Shown here piece after piece: positions 24,857 through 33,498 of a stretch of DNA of 64,000 bases. Origin of the DNA: Hymenobacter rubripertinctus (GTDB lineage: Bacteria; Bacteroidota; Bacteroidia; Cytophagales; Hymenobacteraceae); contig NZ_QYCN01000008.1 of assembly GCF_003583925.1 (NCBI RefSeq), forward strand, positions 78,585-142,584, read 5' to 3'. Positions within the stretch are counted from its first letter, which is position 1. Every line of letters begins with the position of its first letter. A model generated the notes under the pieces. It saw nothing but the letters and a program-made list of their open reading frames with translations. It searched no databases and had not been told where the DNA came from. Both the position numbers and the translations under genes were made by a program.

Positions 24857-25423
24857 ATGATTCCACTCATCACCTATACTCCCCGGCTCACGCTGGTTGC
24901 CGCCAGCCGGGCCCTGCTCATCGCCGAAACCACAAAGCCTCAGTATTTTCCGGTGCTGTTGGGAGCCCAGTTGCCGGCTCACTGGCCACCCGGCGAATAC
25001 GATGCGGAAGCCCAGCAGTATTTCCTGGATCGGCTCACGGCCGGCGGCCGCGACGCGGCGGGTTGGTACGGCTGGTACGCGCTGCTCCGGGCCGGCGCGG
25101 AAGTCTCCGCCAACACGCTCGTCGGGGCCGGCGGCTTCCACGGCCCGCCAGTGGACGACACGGCCGAAATCGGGTTTTCGATGGCCCAGGACTGGCATGG
25201 CCGGGGCCTGGGCACCGAGCTGGTGGCCGGCCTGGTACGCCACGCCGCCGATACGGATATGGTGCGCTACCTCACGGCGCGTACCACGCCCGCCAACTCG
25301 GTAGCCCGGCGCGTACTGGAGCGCAATGGCTTCCGCCAGATCAGCGAAGCCCTGGACGCCGAGGGTCGCCAGCTTTTCGGCCGCGACGTCGGCGAAGCCG
25401 ATAAGAACGAGAAGAAGGCCTGA
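24857..25423 (+). CDS. GNAT family N-acetyltransferase, RimJ/RimL-like
   Basis: The 188-residue protein has the RimJ/RimL-like pattern: ITYTPRLTLVAAS at the start, EIGFSMAQDWHGRGLGTELVAGLV with the acetyl-CoA loop at about 100-123, and NSVARRVLERNGFR near 146-159. It transfers acetyl to an amine, likely a protein N-terminus or small molecule; the target is unknown. A 24-bp inverted repeat follows the stop. The ATG at 24857 is preferred because the fold starts there. Confidence 0.88.
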   Translation: MIPLITYTPRLTLVAASRALLIAETTKPQYFPVLLGAQLPAHWPPGEYDAEAQQYFLDRLTAGGRDAAGWYGWYALLRAGAEVSANTLVGAGGFHGPPVDDTAEIGFSMAQDWHGRGLGTELVAGLVRHAADTDMVRYLTARTTPANSVARRVLERNGFRQISEALDAEGRQLFGRDVGEADKNEKKA

Positions 25424-25455
25424 TGGCCTGATGCTCAGTCCGGATTACCCCCGTT

Positions 25456-25530
25456 ATCCTGAATGCAAAGCAGGACCCGAAAAGAGGCTGGCTGGCCGCT
25501 TCTTGCCGGGTCCTGCTTTGCATTCAGGAT
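25456..25530. terminator. 24-bp perfect inverted repeat between convergent genes
   Basis: Arms 25456-25479 and 25507-25530 (ATCCTGAATGCAAAGCAGGA plus CCCG) are exact complements. The right arm overlaps the last codons of the convergent PPK2 gene (stop at 25524). Likely bidirectional terminator. Confidence 0.75.
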
Positions 25531-26294
25531 GACATTTTCTGTTTCATCACCTTGCCCTTCGGGTACTGCGGGTTGAGGGCGACTAGGGCGTCGCGCAGGG
25601 TTTGGGCGACAACATAGGCTTTGTACCAATTCTGGTCGGCGGGCACGATGTGCCAGGGGCAGCTGGCGGGGCTGCACTGGCGGAACACGTCCTCGTACAC
25701 CTGGCGGTAGGCGGGCCACTGGCCGGCCTTTTTTTCGTCGCCGGCTTCGTATTTCCAGTGCTTGGCGGGGTCCGTCACGCGTTCTGCCAGCCGCTCCCGC
25801 TGCTCCTTTTCCGACACGTGCAGGTAGAACTTGAGCACCGTGGTACCGGCCTGCTGGAGCAGCTCCTCGAAGGCATTGATGGCACTGAAGCGCTGCCGGG
25901 CCGTTTTGTCGTCAATCAGCCCTTCTACCCGGGTAATGAGCACGTCCTCGTAGTGAGAGCGGTTGAAGACCTGCATCATGCCCCGGGCGGGGGTCTGCTG
26001 ATGAATGCGCCAGAGGAAGTCGTGGGCCAGCTCGCGCTCGGTGGGCTCCTTGAACGAGTACACCCGCACGCCCTGGGGGTTGATGCCGCTGAACACCCGC
26101 CGGATCAGGCCATCCTTGCCGCTGGCATCCATGCCCTGCAAAACGATGAGCACGCTGTGGCCGTTAGCGGCGTAGAAGCGGTTCTGAAGCTCAATGAGCT
26201 CCTGGCGGATTTTTTTCAGCTCGCGCTTGATGCTGGCTTTGTGAAACTCCTTGGGGGCGCGGCTGGGCAGCTGGGTCAGGTCGAAATCAGGCAT
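25524..26294 (-). CDS. ppk2: Polyphosphate kinase 2 family protein
   Basis: The 256-residue protein has the PPK2 P-loop VLQGMDASGKDG at residues 51-62 and the lid FNRSHYEDVLITRV near 110-123, plus YLHVSEKEQRERLAERV. PPK2 enzymes move phosphate between polyphosphate and nucleotides, mostly towards ATP or GTP formation. The size suits a one-domain PPK2; whether it prefers nucleoside mono- or diphosphates cannot be told. It acts in the cytoplasm and links polyphosphate stores to the energy charge. A longer start (GTG at 26303) is possible, but the ATG is better placed. Confidence 0.92.
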   Translation of the reverse strand: MPDFDLTQLPSRAPKEFHKASIKRELKKIRQELIELQNRFYAANGHSVLIVLQGMDASGKDGLIRRVFSGINPQGVRVYSFKEPTERELAHDFLWRIHQQTPARGMMQVFNRSHYEDVLITRVEGLIDDKTARQRFSAINAFEELLQQAGTTVLKFYLHVSEKEQRERLAERVTDPAKHWKYEAGDEKKAGQWPAYRQVYEDVFRQCSPASCPWHIVPADQNWYKAYVVAQTLRDALVALNPQYPKGKVMKQKMSS

Positions 26295-26416
26295 GGGATA
26301 CACGGTTGAGGTCCGGGTAGTATCATACGACAGATTTTGCTGGTTTTGTTCGGCTGAGCGGGCCGAAGGCCGCAGCCGGCGTTGTACTTTGCACCCCCAC
26401 CTGCTGCTGCCTGCCT

Positions 26417-27490
26417 ATGCCCCTGCCTGCCGACACGCCCCTTACGTACCGCCCCGAGCTGAACGGCGTGCGGGCCCTGGCCGTGTGGGTGGTGGTGGTG
26501 CAGCACTGGGCCATGCCGCCCATTATGATGGGCGAAATGGGCCGCATGACCTTTTTCGTGCTCAGCGGCTACCTGATTGCGGGCATCGTGTGGCGGCAGC
26601 AGGTGTACCCGGGGGCTCCGGGGGCCTGGCACCGGCGGCTGGGCACCTTCTACCTGCGCCGGGTACTGCGCATCATTCCGCCTTACTACTGCGCCCTGGC
26701 GTTGGGGGCATTGCTGCCGCTGGCTACCATCCGGGAGCATCCGCTCTGGTTTCTGCTGCCGGCGGCCAATCAGCTTTTCTACTCCCTCGGCCGCTGGGGT
26801 GAAGGGTGCGGCCACCTCTGGACGCTCGCCGTGGACGAGCAGTTTTACCTGCTCTGGCCCGCCCTGCTGGCAGTAACGGGCCAGCGCGTCCGGTGGCTGC
26901 TGGCGTTGGTGGCGGCCGGCCTGGCCTTCCGCGTGGGCTGGGGCCTGCTCGTACCAGCGGGCGCCGGCCTGATTCTGTTACCCGCCTCGCTCGACCTGTT
27001 TGCCGCCGGTACGCTGCTGCGCCTGCTGGAGCACACGCCGGCCCTGGGCCGGGTGGCCCGGGGCCGTTACGTGCTGCTGGCCTGGGCCGGGTGGTGGGCG
27101 CTCTGGGCCGGGCTGCACTCGCTGCGCGGCGGCGACATCTGGGTGATGGTGTTTCCAACGGTTGGGGCCGGGGCGGCTTTTCTCTCGTTGGCCTGGCTGC
27201 TCCACAACCCCGGGGCCGCCCGGCGGCTTGGACTGCTGCACCCGCTGCTGCTGTGGCTGGGCCAGCGCAGCTTCGGCGTGTACCTCTACCACCTGATGCT
27301 GCCGGTATTCTGGCAGCGGGTGGTGTATTTCCTGTGGCCGGCCGGGTCGTCGTGGCGCCTCACGCTGCTCGGCCCGCTTCCCACGTTGCTCGTGCTCACG
27401 CCAGTGCTGCTGCTGCTCAGCGCGGCCTCCTGGCACTTCATCGAGTTTCCGCTCAACCGCCTGAAACGCCATTTGCGCTACGCGGCTTAA
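26417..27490 (+). CDS. Acyltransferase 3 family membrane protein (OafA-like)
   Basis: The 357-residue protein has about ten hydrophobic segments and the acyltransferase-3 motifs: LNGVRALAVWVVVVQHW near the N-terminus with the catalytic-type His at about residue 30, FFVLSGYLIAGIVW, the RRVLRIIPPYY motif and WTLAVDEQFYLLWP. Such proteins transfer acyl groups to sugars of surface polysaccharides at the inner membrane. There is no fused SGNH domain. The gene stands alone, so the target glycan is not indicated. Confidence 0.92.
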   Translation: MPLPADTPLTYRPELNGVRALAVWVVVVQHWAMPPIMMGEMGRMTFFVLSGYLIAGIVWRQQVYPGAPGAWHRRLGTFYLRRVLRIIPPYYCALALGALLPLATIREHPLWFLLPAANQLFYSLGRWGEGCGHLWTLAVDEQFYLLWPALLAVTGQRVRWLLALVAAGLAFRVGWGLLVPAGAGLILLPASLDLFAAGTLLRLLEHTPALGRVARGRYVLLAWAGWWALWAGLHSLRGGDIWVMVFPTVGAGAAFLSLAWLLHNPGAARRLGLLHPLLLWLGQRSFGVYLYHLMLPVFWQRVVYFLWPAGSSWRLTLLGPLPTLLVLTPVLLLLSAASWHFIEFPLNRLKRHLRYAA

Positions 27491-27556
27491 ACGTCTGAAC
27501 AACTCGGGAAGCATCCTGGGAATGACCGTCTAGCAGCTCTCGGCCTGTGAAAAGAC

Positions 27557-28204
27557 TTATTTTCCCACCGTGCCCAGGGCGGCCAGCGTGAGCGGACCTT
27601 CCGACACATACCGCAGCTGGGCTTTCAGGCCGGCATCCTGCATATCCTGGAGCAGGGCCTCGCCGGTTGCTTCGGGCGTAAAGGCCTCCGTGGTCGTGGA
27701 AATCAGCGTTACCGGCCGTTCGGGCAAGCCCACCAGCGTGGCCCGGCGGTCGATGGTGGGCGGGAAGATGGAGGCGTAGAGCAGCAGCCGGTCGTAGCGG
27801 GTGCGGCCGCCGGCCAGCCAGCGGCAGGCCGCTGCGGCCCCGTGGCCGTAGCCGAACACCGTTACGGGCACGCCCTCGGGGCACTGGGCCAGCACCTGGG
27901 CGGCCAGCTCGTCGAGATAAGTCGTCAGGTCGGACAGGTCGGCCAGCAACGAGTCGGGGGCAAACCAAGTGGCGGCGGTAGTGGGCGTAGCGGCAATGGG
28001 AGCCGGCAGGGCGTAGCGCGAGAGGCCTTCGGGCAGAATCAGCAGCCGCTCCGGCGTATCGAAGTTGACCAGCTGGGCCGCGAAATCGCCCAGCGGCTGG
28101 CCCTCGCCGTGCAGGCAGAACCACACGTGCTGAATATCGGCCCCGGGTTCGCCCAGACTGATGTAGCGGGCCGTGCGGGTGGTGTGGAAAGGGCGGGGTA
28201 TCAT
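27557..28204 (-). CDS. Alpha/beta hydrolase-fold protein, phospholipase/carboxylesterase-like, probably inactive
   Basis: The 215-residue protein follows the phospholipase/carboxylesterase layout: VWFCLHGEGQPLGDF for the oxyanion strand, LLILPEGLSRYALP and then VTVFGYGHGAAAACRWLAGG. The nucleophile elbow, normally G-x-S-x-G, reads G118-Y-G120-H-G122, so the serine is replaced by glycine. No histidine follows residue 121, so the triad His is missing too. It is likely a non-catalytic relative, perhaps a binding protein. The frame is otherwise intact, arguing against simple decay. The ATG at 28204 starts the family; the upstream extension is not conserved-looking. Confidence 0.82.
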   Translation of the reverse strand: MIPRPFHTTRTARYISLGEPGADIQHVWFCLHGEGQPLGDFAAQLVNFDTPERLLILPEGLSRYALPAPIAATPTTAATWFAPDSLLADLSDLTTYLDELAAQVLAQCPEGVPVTVFGYGHGAAAACRWLAGGRTRYDRLLLYASIFPPTIDRRATLVGLPERPVTLISTTTEAFTPEATGEALLQDMQDAGLKAQLRYVSEGPLTLAALGTVGK

Positions 28205-28444
28205 GGGAGCAGATAGTAGAAGTTGTGCGAATACGGCGGGGTACGGCAACACCCGTTTCTCCGCCGATACGGCCCCTGCACAAGGCAAGACCGGTCCAAA
28301 GCAGACATTATGACGGTTTCAGCAGGCAAGGTAGCACCTGCTCCCGACTTTCTGACACAGCCCCCTGTTTGGGTGCCTTACCGTGGGTCTGGTACGGCTT
28401 TTGAAATACCGCCGCTACCTTACCCACAGAAAGGACCACTAGTT

Positions 28445-28825
28445 ATGAACCTGATCAGCAAAGAATTCATCCGTACCATCGCCCCGCAACTCAACCTGCT
28501 TAATACGCTGGGAGGAGGCACCGCGCAGGCCCGGTTACGCATTGATAAGCGCGAGAAAGGGGTGATTATCCGCGTAGCCGCCCCTTCGGTTTCGCCCGAC
28601 AACCTGCATGTGGTCCTCAACGAGGACCAGCTTACCATATTCGCCGAATTCCGGCACCAGTCCGGCGACAAGCTCGCGGCCCCGCTCTTCACGCGCACCC
28701 TGCAACTGCCCGCCGGCCTCAACGCCGCCCGCATTGATGCCGTGTTTGAGGGGGAGGAACTGCTGGTGCGCATTCCGTACGCGGCCAACGACGAGCCCCG
28801 CGAAATCGACATCCGGCAGCGCTAG
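28445..28825 (+). CDS. Hsp20/alpha-crystallin-like small heat shock protein
   Basis: The 126-residue product shows the alpha-crystallin beta-sandwich: VIIRVAAPSVSPDNLHVVL, QLTIFAEFRH, FTRTLQLPAGLNAARIDA and LLVRIPYA. The LPAGLNAARIDAVFEG segment is the conserved region of Hsp20 proteins (usual form LP..vd...i.A...nGvL). It would hold unfolding proteins without ATP. An AAAGGA ribosome site lies 10 bases upstream of the ATG at 28445, which decides this start over frames beginning at 28223 or 28310. Confidence 0.83.
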   Translation: MNLISKEFIRTIAPQLNLLNTLGGGTAQARLRIDKREKGVIIRVAAPSVSPDNLHVVLNEDQLTIFAEFRHQSGDKLAAPLFTRTLQLPAGLNAARIDAVFEGEELLVRIPYAANDEPREIDIRQR

Positions 28826-28872
28826 CCGCCGCTACTCCATACTGCCGGGACCGACCGGCTCCTGTTTCACCC

Positions 28873-28900
28873 GCCACTGCGTTGCCGCAGTGGCTTTTTT
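28873..28900 (+). terminator. Rho-independent terminator after the Hsp20 gene
   Basis: GCCACTGCG pairs with CGCAGTGGC around TTGC, directly followed by six T. Confidence 0.85.
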
Positions 28901-28912
28901 ACGCCCCTCGCC

Positions 28913-29236
28913 TCAGGACAGCAGCGGCCACAGCAGCACAAAGCCCATAAGCAGCGCCAGGTAGAACCACCCCATCAGCTGCCCCCGGAACCGCCGCGGC
29001 AGCCGGTTGCTGAGCAGCAGCACACCTGCTACGATCAGCGTGAGGTGGAGCAGCAGGAACACCACCGTTTTCACCCAGTTGCTCACAATGGTATTTTCGG
29101 GCTGCATCTGGTCGGCCATGCCCAGGCCCGAGGTGGCGAAGCGCAGCAGGTAGTATGCCCCCGTCTCGAAGAGCAGAAACAAGCCTGTCCCTCCCAGCAC
29201 CGCCAGCGGCCCCGTTTTTTCGCGTACGTCAGCCAT
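28913..29236 (-). CDS. Small membrane protein of unknown function, three helices
   Basis: The 107-residue product has hydrophobic segments near residues 13-32, 55-74 and 85-106. I do not recognise the family. It sits between the convergent Hsp20 gene and a same-strand VF530-like gene about 100 bases upstream and could share its transcript. The start at 29236 is the first ATG after the upstream stop region that gives a normal membrane topology. Confidence 0.65.
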   Translation of the reverse strand: MADVREKTGPLAVLGGTGLFLLFETGAYYLLRFATSGLGMADQMQPENTIVSNWVKTVVFLLLHLTLIVAGVLLLSNRLPRRFRGQLMGWFYLALLMGFVLLWPLLS

Positions 29237-29335
29237 AAGAAAGAAGGAGAGAGTGCAGGGGAAGGCGATAAGGCAGCGGCTGGTTGGACAGGGCCGTTTT
29301 TTTTCCTTCGCCTGACTGCTCAACTACCCGGTCAG

Positions 29336-29614
29336 CTACCGCTTGCCCAGCACCTCGGCCGTGCGGGTCTGGACGTAGAGGTCCTCGACTTTGGTGCGGG
29401 CCCAGGGCATGCGGCGCAGGAAGGTAAGGCTGGACTTGATGCTCGGGTCCACGGAGAAGCAGTTGATCGGGATGCGGCGGTCCAGCTCCGGCCAGCCGTA
29501 GGCCGCCACCAGGTACTCCAGAATCTGGGCCAGCTTGATGCCGTGCAGCTCCCGGATCAGGTGGCCCGACTCGTCACGGGCTTCGTTGGCGGAGGGCTGG
29601 GCAGAGTCGGGCAT
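29336..29614 (-). CDS. VF530 family DNA-binding protein (DUF2132)
   Basis: The 92-residue product matches the VF530/DUF2132 family closely: LHGIKLAQILEYLVAAYGWPEL, then INCFSVDPSIKSSLTFLRR and PWARTKVEDLY. Family structures show a small SWIB-like alpha fold with DNA binding proposed. No enzymatic residues are expected. It probably acts in the nucleoid; the specific target is not known. A longer minus-strand frame extends to 30577 but is shadow sequence of the lysozyme gene. Confidence 0.88.
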   Translation of the reverse strand: MPDSAQPSANEARDESGHLIRELHGIKLAQILEYLVAAYGWPELDRRIPINCFSVDPSIKSSLTFLRRMPWARTKVEDLYVQTRTAEVLGKR

Positions 29615-29749
29615 AGGGAAAAGGTATTTCGACTGTAAACTTGCAAAAAACCGGGGGCATTCTCCGCTTTTGGGTTGCGTTTTCCGGGCCAACCGGGTAC
29701 CAGGGAGCCGGGCAGGGGCGTTACCTTTACTGCTCACGAACCCGGCCAC

Positions 29750-30580
29750 ATGCCTCCCGCTTCCCGTTCCCGTCCGGTTTACCGCTCCGGCACAGCGCGT
29801 CGGTGGCTGCCTTGGCTGCTGCTGGCCGTGCTGCTGGCCGGCGCCGTGGGCTACGGCCGCTACCAGCGGCAGCTCAACCGCTACGCCCGCCGCGCCTACG
29901 CCACCTTTCGCAGCCGCTACCTCACGGGCCACGAGCAAACACCCCTGCTGGCCGGCTACTCCGTCCACGGCATCGACGTATCGGCCTACCAGGGGCATAT
30001 CGAATGGCCGCTGGTGGCTGGCCATCAGGTGCGGTTCGCGTTTATCAAGGCTACTGAGGGCATCACGCTGCGCGACAGTCGGTTCCGGCGCAACTGGCGC
30101 GGGGCCCGCGCCGCCGGTATCTACCGCGGGGCCTACCACTATTTCCACCCCGACTACGACGCTGCGCAACAAGCCAACCTGTTCACGCGCACCGTGCCCC
30201 TGGCCGCCGGCGACCTGCCGCCTGTGCTCGACGTGGAGCACGCCCAGTTTCATGATGTGGCCCGGATGCGCCGGGGCGTGGCCATCTGGCTGCGGCTGGT
30301 TGAGCGCCACTACGGCGTGCGGCCCATCCTGTACTCCAACTACAGCTTCTACCAGCGCCACCTGGCCGGGCACTTCGACGACTACCCGCTCTGGCTGGCC
30401 CATTATGAGGTTGACCAGCCCCGCCTGCCCCCGGGCAAGTGGCTCATCTGGCAGCACTCCGACGAGGCCTACGTGCCCGGCATCCGGGGCACCGTGGATT
30501 TCAACGTATTCCAGGGCAGTTTCCAGCGGCTCGCCGCCCTGCGGATTCCGGCCAGCCATAAAAAACCGGCACGCCATTGA
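29750..30580 (+). CDS. GH25 family lysozyme-like muramidase, membrane-anchored
   Basis: The 276-residue protein has a basic N-terminus and one transmembrane helix (about 18-38), then a glycoside hydrolase 25 domain: HGIDVSAYQGHIEW with the first catalytic-region Asp, FAFIKATEGITLRD, GAYHYFHP, and VLDVE near residue 163 with the acidic pair. GVRPILYSNYSFY and LIWQHSDEA complete the fold. It cleaves peptidoglycan glycan strands, anchored in the inner membrane or exported. TTACCTTTAC upstream resembles the -7 promoter element. Confidence 0.92.
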   Translation: MPPASRSRPVYRSGTARRWLPWLLLAVLLAGAVGYGRYQRQLNRYARRAYATFRSRYLTGHEQTPLLAGYSVHGIDVSAYQGHIEWPLVAGHQVRFAFIKATEGITLRDSRFRRNWRGARAAGIYRGAYHYFHPDYDAAQQANLFTRTVPLAAGDLPPVLDVEHAQFHDVARMRRGVAIWLRLVERHYGVRPILYSNYSFYQRHLAGHFDDYPLWLAHYEVDQPRLPPGKWLIWQHSDEAYVPGIRGTVDFNVFQGSFQRLAALRIPASHKKPARH

Positions 30581-30694
30581 GCCTTCTGCCGGTGCGGTAA
30601 GGCCGGCCTTGTTGCTGCCCCCTTCTACCTTCCCGCCTCATGCTGCTCGGGCTTGCCCGCCAACCTTCTGCTACGGCTGTCGTTTCTGTCATCT

Positions 30695-31081
30695 ATGCCT
30701 GGTTTCTTCCGATTGATTTTTGGTACCGCTGCGGGCCTGCTGGTGGCGGTTTTACTTACCGGCTGCGCGGGCAGCGGGGCTTTCACCCAAACGGGCAAAG
30801 CCTCTTACTACGCCGATAAATTCAACGGCCGCGAAACGGCCAGCGGCACTATTTACCGGCCCGGCAAGCTCACGGCGGCCCACAACACCCTGCCCTTCGG
30901 CACTCAGGTACGCGTGACCAACCCACGCAACCACCGTTCTGTCAAGGTCGTCGTTACCGACCGGGGGCCGCACGCCAAGGGCCGCATCATCGACCTCTCG
31001 AAAAAGGCCGCCCGTAAAATCGACATCATTGACGCCGGCGTAGCTCCGGTGGAGTTGAAAGTCATCCGCAAAGCCCGCTAA
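30695..31081 (+). CDS. rlpA: RlpA-like lipoprotein (septal ring lytic transglycosylase family)
   Basis: The 128-residue product has a lipobox LLTGCAGS (Cys about residue 24) and a double-psi beta-barrel: GKASYYADKFNGRETASG, LTAAHNTLPFGTQVRVTN, VVVTDRGPHAKGRIIDLSK. The RGP..GR..DLS signature is typical of RlpA. In Gram-negatives RlpA binds or cleaves denuded peptidoglycan at division sites; this version lacks the SPOR domain, so septal targeting is not assured. It follows the GH25 gene by 114 bases and may act on the same wall. Confidence 0.88.
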   Translation: MPGFFRLIFGTAAGLLVAVLLTGCAGSGAFTQTGKASYYADKFNGRETASGTIYRPGKLTAAHNTLPFGTQVRVTNPRNHRSVKVVVTDRGPHAKGRIIDLSKKAARKIDIIDAGVAPVELKVIRKAR

Positions 31082-31130
31082 ACCGGCTTTCAACTGCTCC
31101 TTTTTCCCTTCCTGACCTACGTTTCCCGCT

Positions 31131-31334
31131 ATGCGCATCCGCAAAAAAGTTCAGTGGACCCTTCCCACCGAAGCCGACCGCTTCGGCCAACTCAGCGCTT
31201 TCATCCGGGCAGCAGAGGCTCAGAGCTGGACCGAAACCGAAATTCAGTTCGTGATGGATGAGGTTGTGGAAGCGGCGGATGAGGCCGAAGTAGCGCTCAT
31301 TTTTCAGGACTACACCCAACACGCCCGCCGCTAA
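31131..31334 (+). CDS. Small acidic protein of unknown function
   Basis: The 67-residue product is mostly helical and acidic after a basic start (MRIRKKVQWTLP): RAAEAQSWTETEIQFVMDEVVEAADEAEVALIFQDY. No family is recognised and no signal peptide is seen. It lies 49 bases after rlpA on the same strand and is followed by a terminator hairpin, so it may be the last gene of that transcript. Confidence 0.6.
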   Translation: MRIRKKVQWTLPTEADRFGQLSAFIRAAEAQSWTETEIQFVMDEVVEAADEAEVALIFQDYTQHARR

Positions 31335-31356
31335 CCCCAGCACCCGGGCACCGCAG

Positions 31357-31395
31357 CAGCGCCCTCACACCAAAAAGGCTGGCGTGAGGGCGCTG
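31357..31395. terminator. Hairpin between convergent genes
   Basis: CAGCGCCCTCAC (31357-31368) pairs exactly with 31384-31395 around a 15-base loop. It lies between the small acidic gene and the convergent secreted protein gene. Confidence 0.65.
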
Positions 31396-31424
31396 TGTCG
31401 GTTGGCGGGCAGTAAGAGATGTTG

Positions 31425-31829
31425 TTACTTGCGGCGCTTGCCCTTCATCTTCTCCATTTGCAGATTCCGCAGGCTGTCCTGCTCCATCTTCATGGCCATG
31501 GTGGTCATGCGGCCCGTCAGCGACATATAATCACCTTCCTTGAGCATGATGCGGGCACCGTCGGCCATGGTCACGGTACCATCGGCCCCGACTTTAGTGC
31601 CGTTTACCAGCGTGGCATCCGTGCTCAGGTTGCCCGTGTGGGCGTCGCGGGTTTCCAGCACTTTGCCATCTTTCATCAGGTAGCCATCCTTCATGGTGGC
31701 CGCGTTGACCGTCACCCGGGGCTTGGGTTGCGCGCCCCGGCGTACGGGGGCTTTCGTCTGGGCCTCGGCCTGGAGGGCGGTGGCCGCCACGAGCAGAAAA
31801 GTGGCCGCCAAGGTAGCACGAATGTTCAT
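31425..31829 (-). CDS. Secreted protein with DUF6799-like domain
   Basis: The 134-residue product has a signal peptide (cleavage near AEAQ), then repeated short blocks: MKDGYLMKDGKVLE, NLSTDATLVNGTKVGADGTVTM and DGARIMLKEGDYMSLTG. This pattern of 'mkdG..m..g......d..l.nGt.v..dGt....dG....lkeGd' is found in secreted proteins of Hymenobacter-like bacteria and I believe it corresponds to DUF6799. The C-terminal tail is Met/Lys-rich. Function is unknown. Confidence 0.7.
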   Translation of the reverse strand: MNIRATLAATFLLVAATALQAEAQTKAPVRRGAQPKPRVTVNAATMKDGYLMKDGKVLETRDAHTGNLSTDATLVNGTKVGADGTVTMADGARIMLKEGDYMSLTGRMTTMAMKMEQDSLRNLQMEKMKGKRRK

Positions 31830-32023
31830 ACTAATAGGAGGTTGGGTGGGTGATAAATAAGCTCCGAAAGCAAGGATAGCCGAAAATACGGGTTTTCCCG
31901 GATTGCAACTTACCGTGAGTAGGGCAGTAACCCCACGCGGTTTGGTTTCGTTTCAAAATCATTCCCGATCCGGCTCCGCCCATTGGGCTACATTTCTCTC
32001 CCGCTTTTCGCCCGACGACAACC

Positions 32024-32938
32024 GTGGATTACAAAGATTACTACCAGGTGCTGGGCGTCGAGAAGACGGCCACCAAGGACCAGATTAAGAAGGCCTACCG
32101 CAAGCTGGCCCGCCAACATCACCCCGATGTGAATCCGGGCAACGAAGAGGCGGAGCGCAAGTTCAAGGAGGCTAACGAAGCCCAGGAAGTGCTCAGCGAC
32201 GATGAGAAGCGCCGCAAGTACGACCAATTGGGGGCCGACTGGCAGCGCTACCAGCAAACCGGCGGGGCGCGCGGTGGCCAAAGCCAGGGCGGCGGCTTCG
32301 ACTGGTCGCAGTATGCCCAGGGGGGCGGAGCAGGCGGCGGCGAAGACCCATTCGGCGGAGCCGATTTTTCGGACTTTTTCAGCTCCATGTTTGGGGGCGT
32401 GGGCGGCCAGGGCGGCGGGCGGCCCCGCACCGGCCAGGATTACCAGGCTGAGCTGGAGCTCTCCCTCGAAGATGCTTACCAGGGCGGCCCGCGCACGCTC
32501 ACGGTGAACGGCAAGAACCTGCGCCTCACCATTCAGCCCGGCGCAGAGGACGGGCAGGTTATCCGGTTGCGCGACCAGGGTGGCCCCGGACGCAGCGGCG
32601 GCCCCGCCGGCTCGCTCTACATCACCCTCCGCATCCGGCCCGATGCCCGCTACTCGCGCACCGGCCACGACCTGACGATGGATGTGCCCATCGACATGTA
32701 CACGACCTTGCTGGGCGGCGAGAAAACCGTAGAAACTCTGTCGGGGGCCGTAAAAATCACCATCAAGCCCGAAACCCCGAACGGCACCCGCCTGCGCCTG
32801 CGCGGCAAGGGCTTCCCGGTATACCGCCAGCCTGGTCAGTTCGGCGACCTGTACCTGCGCCTCTCCCTCACGCTGCCCCAACACCTGACCGACGAGGAAA
32901 AAACCCTGTTCCGTCAGCTGGCCGCCCTACGCCAATAA
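32024..32938 (+). CDS. cbpA: DnaJ-like co-chaperone, CbpA type
   Basis: The 304-residue protein has a J domain at residues 1-70 with HHPDVN (the HPD that stimulates DnaK ATPase), a Gly-rich linker about 80-135 and the two substrate-binding domains from about 145 on, with no zinc-finger CXXCXGXG repeats. That layout is CbpA rather than DnaJ. The following gene encodes its usual modulator CbpM. The start is a GTG at 32024. It acts in the cytoplasm with DnaK, and CbpA in other bacteria also binds DNA in stationary phase. Confidence 0.93.
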   Translation: MDYKDYYQVLGVEKTATKDQIKKAYRKLARQHHPDVNPGNEEAERKFKEANEAQEVLSDDEKRRKYDQLGADWQRYQQTGGARGGQSQGGGFDWSQYAQGGGAGGGEDPFGGADFSDFFSSMFGGVGGQGGGRPRTGQDYQAELELSLEDAYQGGPRTLTVNGKNLRLTIQPGAEDGQVIRLRDQGGPGRSGGPAGSLYITLRIRPDARYSRTGHDLTMDVPIDMYTTLLGGEKTVETLSGAVKITIKPETPNGTRLRLRGKGFPVYRQPGQFGDLYLRLSLTLPQHLTDEEKTLFRQLAALRQ

Positions 32939-32991
32939 CGGCGGCCTTCATTTCTGTACCCTGTACCCGCTACCAGTAACTGCCTGCTGCC

Positions 32992-33324
32992 ATGGAAGCT
33001 TCTATTGTCACCATCACTTTCCACGACTGTGTTACGCGTTACGGTCTGAGCGAGGCCGATGTGCGCGAGTTTGTGGAACTGGGCCTGCTGCACGCCGCCC
33101 CCAACACGCCCGACGCCCTGCGCGAGGAACCCGCCCACGTAGCCCGCCTGGCCCGCCTGCACCACGATCTGGGCCTGAGCAAGGAAGGGCTGGAAGTGGT
33201 GCTGGTCCTGCGCCAACAGCTGGATCAGCTCCAGCAGGAAGTGCGGCAGCAACGGGCGCGGGTGCGGCAGTTGGAGGTGTTTTTGAGCGGCTCAGCCCCG
33301 CTGCTGGACATTGACTTAACATGA
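32992..33324 (+). CDS. cbpM: Chaperone modulator CbpM
   Basis: The 110-residue product matches CbpM: a MerR-like short N-terminal helical region (FHDCVTRYGLSEADVREFVELGLL) and a C-terminal coiled coil (LRQQLDQLQQEVRQQRARVRQLE). CbpM binds the J domain of CbpA and blocks its action on DnaK. It lies 53 bases downstream of cbpA on the same strand, the standard pairing. Confidence 0.9.
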   Translation: MEASIVTITFHDCVTRYGLSEADVREFVELGLLHAAPNTPDALREEPAHVARLARLHHDLGLSKEGLEVVLVLRQQLDQLQQEVRQQRARVRQLEVFLSGSAPLLDIDLT

Positions 33325-33498
33325 TGACGGCTGATTTTCGTCCATCTTCCGCCGGCTCTGTGTTTGCCAGAACCATAAAAAGTTCCCGGCTTCGTTGTAA
33401 GGTTATGGTTTTGGTACAACCCTTTTCGCGTTAGGCAGTATAGATAGCCAATTCCGCTTTGCCGGATAGTCCTCCCCAGCCACTTTTTCTCCCTTCCT

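Noticed and set aside
29336..30577. Long minus-strand frame covering the GH25 gene
   Set aside because: Only its last 92 codons (from ATG 29614) match a known family (VF530); the rest is antisense to the lysozyme gene.
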